Assembly (NCBI GenBank): GCA_024291935.2
Contig: CM044322.1
Location: 26,783,405-26,847,404, forward strand
DNA length: 64,000 nt
Direction: 5' to 3'
Origin: Okapia johnstoni
Taxonomy: Eukaryota > Chordata > Mammalia > Artiodactyla > Giraffidae
The stretch's first letter is position 1, and every line of letters starts with the position of its first letter. Shown here piece by piece: positions 28,401 to 40,400 of this stretch. The position numbers and the translations under genes were made by a program. Under the pieces are notes generated by a model, which was not told where the DNA came from, did not search any database, and was given only the letters and a program-made list of their open reading frames with translations.

Positions 28401-31400
28401 GCCCATGGGATTTTCCAGGCAAGAATACTGAAGTGGAGTGCCATTTCCTCCTCTAGAGGATCTTCCCAACCCAGGGATTGAACCTGTATCTTTTGCGTCT
28501 TCTGCATGAGCAGGCTCGGATTCTTTATGACTAGTGCCACCTGACCGGACAGGAAGTGGAGGAGTAACATTCAGGCAAGAGGGAACAATGCAAGCAGGGA
28601 AACAAAGAGCCAGCAGCGAGGGGTGACTGAGTGCAGATGAGAGGGGAGAAAGCAGGAGGGGCAACCTGGGAGTCAGGTGATAAGAAGCCTTCAAGTCCAG
28701 GCCAAGGAAGCTGGCCTTTACTCTGTAGTGTGTAATAGCGCCAAGAATGGTCCTATCAGATCTGTGCTTTAGAAAGCTAACTGTTCAAGCTGCATGATGG
28801 ACAAACTAAAGAAGGTGAGAATAGAAGCAGCAAGGTTACCAGTCCTGGCAAGGCAGCAACCATTGGCCTGAGCTCGGTCAGTGGGAACAGAGGGGGAACG
28901 GGTATCGCATATTTCAAGGGAAGGATCATAGAAGGAACTGGCCCCTGGGGACCATTTGAATGTAAGAACTGAGGAAAAGAGAGGGGGTCAAAATGGACTC
29001 TGCATTCTCACTTGAGCTACTGGGTGGGCAGAGGATACAGGGAAGAGTTGAATTGGGAGAAGTTGTTCTGAATAATGATTGCAGTTTGAACTACCAAGTG
29101 TGATGACGTGACACTAATAAATAAGCATAATAATCATAGCTTGTATTTATGGAAAGTTTACTGTAGGCCAAGCACTAATGTAAGTGTCAACTCATAAACA
29201 ACTCTTTGAGGAGGTGCTGTTGTCATCTCTCTTTTATAGAGACTCAGCTCATTTTGGTATCTTTTCCAAGATCCCACAGTTGGTATATGGCAGAGCTGGG
29301 ATTCAAACCCAGGAAGACTGACTCTGTAATCCACATGGTGAACATGATGCTATACTGCTTTTCAGTGCAGTTCAGTCACTCAGTCGTGTCCGACTCTTTG
29401 CGACCCCATGAATCGCAGCACGCCAGGCCTCCCTGTCCATCACCAACTCCCAGAGTTTACCCAAACTCATGTCCATCGAGTCGGTGATGCCATCCAGCCA
29501 TCTCATCCTCTGTCGTCCCCATCTCCTCCTGCCCTCAATCCTTCCCAGCATCAGGGTCTTTTCCAATGAGTCAACTCTTCGCATGAGGTGGCCAAAGTAT
29601 TGGAGTTTCAGCTTCAACATCAGTCCTTCCAATGAACACCCAGGACTGATCTCCTTTAGGATGGACTGGTTGGATCTCCTTGAAGTCCAAGGGACTCTCA
29701 AGTCTTCTCCAATACCACAGTTCAAAAGCATCAATTCTTTGGCGCTCAGCTTTCTTTCAGTCTAACTCTCACATCCACACATGACTACTGGAAAAACCAT
29801 AGCCTTGACTAGATGGACCTTTGTTGGCAAAGTAATGTCTCTGCTTTTTAATATGTTATTTAGGTTGGTCATAACCTTCCTTCCAAGGAGTAAGTGTCTT
29901 TTAATTTCATGGCTGCAATCACCATCTGCAGTGATTTTGGAGCCCCAAAAAATAAAGTCTGACACTGTTTCCACTGTTTCCCCATCTATTTCCCATGAAG
30001 TGATAGGACCAGATGCCATGATCTTAGTTTTCTGAATGTTGAGCTTTGAGCCAACTTTTTCACTCTTCTCTTTCACTTTCATCAAGAGGCTTTTTAGTTC
30101 CTCTTCACTTTCTGCCATAAGGGTGGTGTCATCCGCATATCTGAGGTTATTGATATTTCTCCCGGCAATCTTGATTCCAGCTTGTGCTTCTTCCTGTCCA
30201 GCGTTTCTCATGATGTACTCTGCATATAAGTTAAAATAAGCACGGTGACAATATACAGCCTTGAAGTACTCCTTTTCCTATTTGGAACCAGTCTGTTGTT
30301 CCATGTCCATTTCTAACTGTTGCTTCCTGACCTGCATACAGGTTTCTCAAGAGACAGGTCAGGTGGTCTGGTATTCCCATCTCTAAGAATTTTCCACAGT
30401 TTATTGTGATCTACACAGTCAAAGGCTTTGGCTTCTGCTTTTCAGGATCCTTAAATCTGTGATGATTGAAGGTCTTGCCATGCTTTGGGATTGTTGTGCT
30501 CTATATTCCTAATTAAAAATTAGAATATTTTAAATCATGAAATTACAAAACGCTTGCTTCTTGGAAGGAAGGCTACAACAAACCTAGACAGCATATTAAA
30601 AAGCAGAGACATCACTTTGCCAACAAAGGTCCACATAGTCAAAAGCTATAGTTTTTCCAGTAGTCATGTACGTATGTGAGAGTTGAAATATAAAGAAGGC
30701 TGAGCACCAGAGAATTGATGCTTTTAAATTGTGATACTGGAGAAGACTCCTGAGAGTCCTTTGGACAGCTTAGAGATCAAATGAGTCAGTCCTGAAAGAA
30801 ATCAACCCTGAGTATTCATTGAAAGCTTAATGGTAAAACTGAAGCTCCAATACTTTGGCCACCTGATGTGAAGAGCCAACTCGTTTGAAAAGACCCTAAT
30901 GTGGGGAAGGATTGAAGGCAAAAGAAAAAGGGGGTGGCAGAGGATAAGATGGTTAGATAGCATCACTGACTCAATGGACATGAATTTGAGCAAACTTCAG
31001 GAGATAGTGGAGGGTAGCGTGCTGTAGTCCATGGGTTGCAAAGAGTCAGACATGACTTAGCAACTGAACAACAAATAATCCTAATAAGTCAGGACTCAAA
31101 ATGACAAGGATGGAAGAAGATGGATTTGGATTCATAGAAGTAATGTTTAAGAGTATTTAATCTGTTCCCACACTTCACCTCCCAAGTCCCCTAGAAAGCA
31201 GGTTTTGACTAAATGTATTAGATCAGTTTAGTTTTCCTCTTTGGAACATTGAGATTCGTTGCAGATTCCTAACACTCAAGTTCCACTTGGTTACAGTTAG
31301 GTTATACTGACATGAGATCCTGACAGTATCCATGGCCACTCCCTGTCCAAGCAAGGCAGTATTATCCTTTAAGACAGTTACTGCAGAAAATGTTTCTATT

Positions 31401-34400
31401 CTGAGTTGACAGAAAAAGCAGACAGTCTTAAAGATTAACTGTGGTCTAAGGAAGCCTGGACATTATCTCAAAATAACATAAAATGCCTGAATTGCAGTAA
31501 ATGAAGGAAATGGAACAGTTCCACCCAGAGAAGAACTGTTGTAGCTATTTAGGTGGAATCTACAGTTATGCCGTTTGGTAATAACTAGTGTGCAAAAACA
31601 GACCACGTTTATAGACAGCCATGCTGTGGAGGAGGGCCCAGAAATAGTCAGCTCTGCCCTTGACCTTGAGGAGCTTACTTTTACTGGGAAGAGAAAATAG
31701 ATACCCAAGAAATTCACACCAGCCTCACACGTGCAAGTACAGAATAATATGGTACTATCGGAGTAAGTAGAAAATGATAAGGAATTCATTCCATGTTCTC
31801 ACTTAAGACATTTGTCTTGGGAGTTCCCTGGCGGTTCAGTGGTTAGGACTTGGTACTTTCACTGCCAAGGCCCAGGTTCAATCCCTGGCCAGGGAACTAA
31901 GATCCTGCAAGCCACATGGCACAGCCAAAAAAAACCTGTTTTATTAATGGACCAAGTACTATATTACACTAATAAGTCTTTTTGTTTGCTTGCTTTGTTT
32001 TTTAGCATTTTGCTAAATACTTTGGATTGTCTTTATTCCCAGGGTAACCCAATGAAAGAGAGACTATGATTATGCCTATTATACAGATGAGGAAAGTGAA
32101 GCTCAGGAAGGTTAAGGAACAAGTGAGGTCACACTGTTCATAACCCACAGTGTTAAGGTATGGACCCAAAACTCTAACCCCAGAGTTCACTCTTAACCAC
32201 TGTGGTGCACTGCTCAGAAATAAGTAAAACCTACTCCTCACACCCAGGAAGTGCACGTAAGAGACAGACCTGAATCACTGCGCCTTACACAGTGCCCCCT
32301 GGGAGGTGCCGACAGTTACCAGGGTGTCGAGGAGAAATCAGATATCATTTTAGGGAAACCCAATTTGGATGATCATGCAGTATTTATCCACCATGAGACT
32401 TTTTATTTTAAAAGAAAGAATAGTTTCTCTCTTTCAAGGAGTTATTCCTAAAAATAGCTAAGTGTATGACAACTTCTTTTGTGTAGGAAAAGGGTCTGCT
32501 TAGATACTGGTTAAAATTTGTTTTTATTTTCTCCTACTGAAACTCCATGTTCTTGATTTTGTGTTATTTCACATCATTTTGCATCTTAGTCATTTATTGC
32601 AAGATTTGTATTCAGCCAGATTTGAGTGTCGTGTTCTTCCAGTTGGCTCTATACCATCCCTTTAGGCATATGGAAAAGTTGAAGGATGAATATCTGTATG
32701 CAAGAGAGAGGGAGATGAGAGAATTTCCCTAAAAGATGGGATACATATTTAAGATGGCATAATGAAAGCAAATATAATTTGATGCCTCAAAGTAGAGATC
32801 TTTAGTACTTTACAAAAAAAACACTCTCTTACAAACTCAAAAAGAGGAGAAAGTATTTGTATTTTTAATTCCCCAGGATCTGCAAATTAGCCAGAAACAT
32901 TGATCCATAGAAAAACAAATGGTTCTGAAAAAAAGTCACATACGCTTTGCCTTTCTTTTAAATTTGCGACTCGAATTTGTCTAGAGACTGGTGTGTCCTT
33001 GTCATCCAGCCAGGTTATACTGACTCAAGATAAGAATAGATGAGCTGTACTTCTGTTGGCCCAGCTGAGCTTGCTTTATGAACCCAGAACTTTGGAGTGT
33101 AGAGAGTTTGAAGGCAAGAGGAGGAGTCATAAAAACTGTGTTGTGCACTGTGATTCAGAGACTCTAAGTCACCATCAGTCATCACAGTCATTTCCCAGCC
33201 TGAATCTCAGGGAGAAAACAGTGCTGCCGACTTTTCTGAATCTTCCTTCCCAGCTTGGCTGGAAAGCGAGGGAAGGATTAGGGTCTGGACTTCAGAGAAT
33301 TTTGGAGTTCCTGTTATATTCTTAAATATCTTTTCAGGAGGAAAAATGCTACAACTTTAAATATCATATGTGTATCATTCTTTATTCCAGTCTAATTTAT
33401 GTGATAATCTATAGGAAAGAAGTAGCATTCTTCCAGAGTTTAGAAATGGGACGAATAATATTAAGAATCGAAGTGCTTTGTAGAAATAATCCAAAGAAAT
33501 AGCCTTTATAGGCTGAGAAAAGCTACAGTGAAGGTGATGTAGATAATTCCAAGAACTCAGTGGTAATTTTAAGTAAGAAATGAAGCCGATCACTTGTATT
33601 CTGTTTTAACCAGAGAAAAGCTATATTGATGGGAGTATAGGAATGTTGTGGGGAAGATGACATAAAGAGTGAGAGTGTGACATGGTTTATCCCACTCTGC
33701 GTAAGGGAGAGAGTTTTGTGGAGGTTATAATTCCACTCACATGAGAGACAGTCTCTAGATCAGACTTCACATGGTCTAGATGAAATAATAACTTGATAAT
33801 AATAGTTGTAATTAATAGGCACATGCAATATTCCAGGCTCTGGGCTAGCTTCTTTTTTATATTGCCTTAACCAAAAAGTTTGTTTGGGTTTCCCATAACA
33901 TCTTGTAGAAAAACCAAAATGAACTGTTTGGCCAACCCAGTGTGTCATTTAATCCTCACAACAGTTTACCTTCATTATTCAAAGACGGAAACTGAGGCTC
34001 AGAGACATTAAATGACTTGCCTAAGACTGCACACCTAATGGGTAGCAGAGCTGGGATTTGAATCTGGTTCTGCCTTTGAATGCTTTATTCATTTACTTGT
34101 TTTTAAAAAGTTGAATGACTACTAAGTGCCAGGAACTATTTCAGATACTAAGAATTATAAAGCAGTAAACAAAATGCCCCCAGCCCCTACATTCATAGAG
34201 CTTATGTTCTAGTGAAGAGAGATAAAGAAACAAACAAAATATACAATCCGTCAGCTCGTTGGTAGAGTATGATTTAAAAAAAAAAAAAGGCTGGGCTCTA
34301 GGGAATGCCAGGGTGAGAGTCTTCAGTTTTAAATCAGGAAGCAGTAAGACTTCCCTGGTGGTCCAGTGGTTAAGACTCCTTGCTTCCACTGTAGGGAACA

Positions 34401-37400
34401 TGGATTTGATTCCTAGTTGGGAAACTAAGATCCCACATGCTTCACGATGCAGCCAAAAAAAAATCCAGCAGAAGAGGAAGATCTCACTGAGCAGGCATCC
34501 TGCAGGGGCTGAAAGAATGAGCTTCGGGAATATCAGAGGGGAGAGCGGGGTGAACAGCAGTCTCAAAAGAGCTCTTCAGTTTCCTTTGCTCTCCCAAGAC
34601 TGCCTGCATCTCTTGTCCTGATTCTGGGCCCACCAGCCACCGTTCTGATTACTGATTCTAGTCCCAAAGTCTGGTAGGGAGCCCCTCTGAATGATTACTG
34701 GAAAGGCATATTCTCCAGAATCAGTTTAATATGGTGGCTTCTGGCCTATATAGCAGTCCCTGGTAAGGTCATTGGTGGTGAGTCCATCTCTAAGAATTTG
34801 ATCCCTCCACCATTCAGAACCTAATGGTAGAACCTACTAGAGACAGGAAGGAACCAGGCTTTGCAGTCAGCTGCAGGTCAGCTTTGAACCAGGGTTCAAA
34901 TCTTGGTCCTACTGTACACTAACTGTGATTCAGGAAGGTTTCCTCAACCTCTCCAAGTGCCAGCTTGCTCATCCATGAAGATGACAATACTTGCCACTCA
35001 GGGTGTGCTGGTGTCAACAGTGATAACATCTTTAAAGCTGTAGGCATGCTGCCTAACTTGGAAAGGGCTCAAGACATGCCAAGTAGGCTGAAGGGGATCC
35101 TGCATGTGGGGAGAGCAGTTTTCAACATGCGAGCGGCTCAGTCTCATTGAGAAGGACTTGCAGTTGGTGAAGGAGTCAACCACTCAGATGTCCGGAGATG
35201 TGCCCTCCAGGCAGAAGGACTAGCCAGCGCTGAAGCCAAAGGCAGAAACCTGCCAGTGTGTTTCAAAAAGAGCAGGGATACTAGGGGCTGGACTAAGTGA
35301 GCGTGAGGAGTGGGAGAGGAAGGGGGCCAACGGCCAAATCACAGAGGGTCTTGTCAGCCTTGGTGAAGACTGACTTTTATTCTGAGTGGAATGGGGAGTC
35401 TGCAAAATTTGGGCAGAGGAGTGACATGATCTGTTGTTTATGTCTTAGAAGGGACCCTCTGGCCACCATATTGAGGACAGACAGTGTGGGGGGACGAGGA
35501 GAAACAAGACACCATTGAGGAGGTTATTACGGCAGCTTGGGAGAGAGAAAGATAACTGAGAGACAGGGTACAGTGCAAGTAGAGAAAAACGGTTGAATTC
35601 CTGCTGTGTTTTGAAGACAGAACCAACTGGACTTGCTGACAGACTGGATGTGGGGTGTGAGAGATGAGAAGAGTCAAGATGACTCTTAAGACAGAAGTCC
35701 TGAGTGATGGGAAGGAGCCACCATCCATGGAAATGGTGAAAGCCTGGGTGGAACAGGTTTGAGAAAGAAGATGAGGGTTTGTTTTTGAAACTTAGAAGTC
35801 TGTTAGACATGCCAGGGAAAAAAGAATATTTACTGGCCATTAACATTTAATGTATCTCCAATGTTTAGCAAAGGATCTAGCCCTCCAAATATATTGTTTG
35901 AATGAAAGATAAGAAAAGTTATTCAAACACCAAGTGAAATAGGTATCAGATGATCCCATTTTTTTTATGTGTATACAAACACACATATACACATATTTGT
36001 ACAAGAAAAGATACAGATACCAAAATATTAACAGTAGTTATATGGGATATGGCCGAGTGATTTTAACCTAGTCTCTCTCTTTGAAAATGTGTATAACATC
36101 TCTATAAAATAAAAGGGGGACATTCTCTGAAGAGTGAGAAGACTGATTCTAGCTTATCAACAAATCCTAGGGTTTTTTCAACCATTGCCAAGTCGATGAA
36201 CCCTTGAATTGTTTACAGATGGTGTCCTTCATGAATAGGACCACTGTGGACAGGTTGTTCTTTTCTTTTGAAGTATTTCTTCTTGATCTACTCCCAAAAT
36301 TAGAAACAACAGACTAAAAGATAAAAAGATTTGTAGCTCTTCTTAAGCATTGCCAGATGGCTTTGCAGAAAAATTGAACCAATTTAGAATTCCAACAGTG
36401 AAAGGATGCTAGACAGTCTGTGGGGAAAGATATCCCCTTCTACTAAGTCAGGATTTCAGTTTCACACCAGAAAATTACTTAGCAACACTTTTTCACTTGC
36501 CACGGGGGCATAAAAGGGCTTCATGAAGGTCTTTCATATTTTTCAGGCGTAGGAATTGGCGTGGTCCACGCTGGGTACGAGCGACGCCTGGCCCATCACC
36601 TGGGAGCACACAGCACACCCTCGATCCTAGGAATCATAAATGGGAAGATCTCCTTCTTCCACAATGCAGTTGTCCGTGAGAACCTGCGGCAGTTTGTAGA
36701 GAGTCTGCTTCCAGGGAACTTGGTGGAGAAAGTAAGTATGTGGCTTAGAAGTAGTTTAAGAGCACCTAGGATTACTGGTTGCTCTGAACTCAACCCATGG
36801 TCATCCTCAGACCTGAGTTTCATTTTGAGCAGGACAAGACACATATTAGATAATTGCTCAGACTAAATCATTTAAATGAAGTCTTCTAGAGGCTGAAAAT
36901 TGAAATAGGTGAAGTAGAGAGACTGAAAGGATTATCCCTGTTAAAACCATTGGGAAGACTGATGCTGTCATAGGAAGTGAAGTTACTCAGTCGTATCTGA
37001 CTCTTTGCAAACCCATGGACTATAGTCTGCCTGGCTCCTCCGTCCATGGGATTTCCCAGGCAAGAATACTGGAGTGGATTGGCATTTCCTTCTCCTTGGG
37101 ATCTTTCTCACACAGGGATAGAACCCAGGTCTCCAGCATTGCAGGCAGACTCTTTACCGTCTGAGCCACCAGGGAAGCTTCCCTTCCCTTCCTGTCACAG
37201 GAATCTGAGCCTAAAATGAGAGTGCGTCTTATTTTCTTAACAAAAAGTTAGGTCACAGCATAGGATGGAGAGTTTCTTTCCAGCTTCATGCATTTGTTCA
37301 TTTGAAGATACTTTTCTTAAGAGAGTATTCAAATTAAATTCTATTTGGTTATATATTTAAGGATCCTAGCTGTTGAAAGCACTAGATTCCATGAAATCAG

Positions 37401-40400
37401 ATGTTATTTTTGGAACTTTCAAAGCACATATGATGCCACAGTATGAATAAATTTCACAAACAAAAGACTGAGCTAGAGAAACTAGGCACAAGGAGTTCAT
37501 ACAAGCTAAACTATGATTTTTTTTATTTAAGAAGCATTTTTCCCTCAGTTTCTTAGGTTAGAACAGGATCTTATTTTGCTTTACTTGAAAATGATTCATA
37601 TGTATACCTGTGGCTGATTCATGTTGATGTTTGGCAAAAAACAACAAAATTTTTATAGCAATTATCCTTCAATTAAAAAAAAAATAAAATTTTTAAAAAG
37701 AAAATTATTTTTGATTTAATAATACCAAGAAGAGTTAAACACCCAGCTGTGTCCATTCCTATTTCTACACAGTCTATCCCACCAGGATCATTACCCACAA
37801 AAGAAACATTTGTTGGAGTTAGCTTGAAATTGTCAGAGCGTACTGTAGCCTCCTAAAATCATGACAGGCTGTTTTGGTAGGTCCTCAGACCTTTCCACGG
37901 AGAAGGCAATGGCACCCCACTCCAGTACTCTTGCCTGGAAAATCCCATGGACAGAGGAGCCTGGTAGGCTGCAGTCCATGGGGTCGCTAAGAGTCGGACA
38001 CGACTGAGCGACTTCACTTTCACTTTTAACTTTCATGCATTGGAGAAGGAAATGGCAACCCACTCCAGTGTTCTTGCCTGGAGAATCCCAAGGATGGGGG
38101 AGCCTGGAGGGCTGCCATCTCTGGAGTCGCACAGAGTCGGACACGACTGCAGCAACTTAGCAGCAGCAGCAGCAGCAGACCTTTCCAAATACCTGTTATA
38201 TGTCGGGCACTACTCTTAAGTACTGAGGATACTTCTCAAGAAGCTCCCAATCTAATCGGTGACTATTTCCATCCTATATGCAGAGTGTCCATCCTAGAGA
38301 CTTGAGAAAGGCTTCCTGGCAGAAGTGACCTCTGTACTGAGTTTTCTGGGTGAGGAAAGTGAAGTAAGGAATGAGTTCCAGGCAGGCAGAGGTCTGGAAC
38401 ATGAGATAGCCTGCTGTGTATGAGGTAGTCATTAGTGAGTGGGAGAGGACAGGCTAAAGCGGTTAAGGGGGAAGAAACGGGAATCTCAGCATGAGAGTCT
38501 CCTTTAAAGAAACTTGGCCTGCAAGTGATAGAGCCATTGAAAGAGGCTGAGCAGTGGAGTGAAATGATCAGATTGAAGTTCTATATAGATCACTCTGGGA
38601 GCACAGTTGAAAGATAAACTTTGAACTACGACAAAAATTTTCTAGAAAGTAATTTACTCATGTTTTTGTTTTCTTAGGATTATTTTAAGGCATGAACAGG
38701 GAAGCACATAAGTATCAATTCACACTAACACAACATTGGAAAGAAGTTATACTGTAATTTAAAAGTTTTTTTAAAAGTAGCAATTCAGATGGCAGTGAGT
38801 GAAATTATGTGATATATAGGTGGAGTGGGCCCACTTATTTTTATTTAAGTCATTTTGTAAGAGAATTATTTCATTGTCTTCTAATAAACTAAAAAGTCAC
38901 CTATAATTAAGCAAACCAGCTTCAAAAGCTCAATTTTTTTATATGATCAGTAATAATTTCAGAAAGATTATGATTTCAGTCTGTATGAGTTGGATCACAT
39001 GAAAATATGAAATCAATATCTCTGTTCTTTTAATTAATTTTAGTTAAATGAAGGCAAAAAGATTAGTTGCCTGCATTTTTTATTTTTTACAGAACAGTCT
39101 TTTATACTTATTTGATTCGGTTTATCTCCTGACTGGGTTATAATGTAACTGTTAAGAATTAAATGTTGCTATGTGAAACAGAACACCATTCCAGGTTCGA
39201 TGCATGAGACAAGTGCTCAGGGCTGGGGCAATGGGATGACCCAGAGGGATGGGATGGGGAGGGAGGTGGGAGGGGGGTTCAGGATGGGGAACACATGTAA
39301 ACCCATGGCTGATTCATGTCAATGTATGGCAAAAACCACTACAATATTGTAAAGTAATTAGCCCCCAACTAAAATAAATAAATTTATTTAAAAAAAAAAA
39401 GAATTAAATGTTGCAACTGACATCCTCTTTTCAATTCAAGGTTACAAACAAAAATTATGTCAGGTTCCTCTCTGGCTGGCAGCAAGAGAATAAACCACGT
39501 GTCCTCCTGTTTGACCAAATGCCCACCATACCACTGCTCTACAAGGTACTTTAGGTGTCCGGGTAATGTTTCCTCTTATTTTGGTGATTTTCCTTTTTAT
39601 AAGTAATAGCTCACCCCATGAGAAATGTTTGAAGACCAGAAATTTGCCTTAAAGCACTGTATGTTGAGGACCTACTGATGCTAGTACTGTGTTAGCACTT
39701 TCCACACACACAATAGCATTTAATCTTCAGAAGAACCCAACAGTACAGATTATGATCCCTATTTTATAGACCAGAATACTGAAGCTTATAGTGGTTGTAT
39801 AACCTGCCCAAGGTCTCCCTGCAGTGGGTTGAATGTCGACTCCTTTGAAGCCTGATTCCCAGCCTGGCCTCTGAATGATACTCTGTACTGCACTTGCACA
39901 CGTCTGGTTGTCACTGTGACAGGAGATGGGAGAGGAAAGTGCTCAACCGTTGGCATGGTCACGGCCATCTTACGTCCTCGGGGTACAGGTTGTAGAGGCG
40001 TGGATGGACCTAGAGTCTGTCATATGGAGTGAAGTAAGTCAGAAAGAGAAAAACAGACAGATAGCAATGCATATATGTGGATTCTAGAAAAATGGTACAG
40101 ATGAACCTAGTTCCAGGGCAGGAATAGAGACGCAGACATAGAGATGGATGGGTGGACTTAGTGGGGGAAGGGGAGAGTGAGATGAATTGGGAGATTAGGT
40201 TTGAGATAAATACACTACCATGTGTAAAATAGGTAGCTTGTGGGAACTTGATATATAGCATAGGGAACTCAGCTCGGTGCTCTGTGATGACCTAGAGGAG
40301 TGGGATTGGGGGTCGGGGAGGTGGAGGGACGTCAAAGAGGGAGGGAATATATGTATATGTATAGCTGATTTGCCCTGTTGTACAGCTAACAACATTATAA

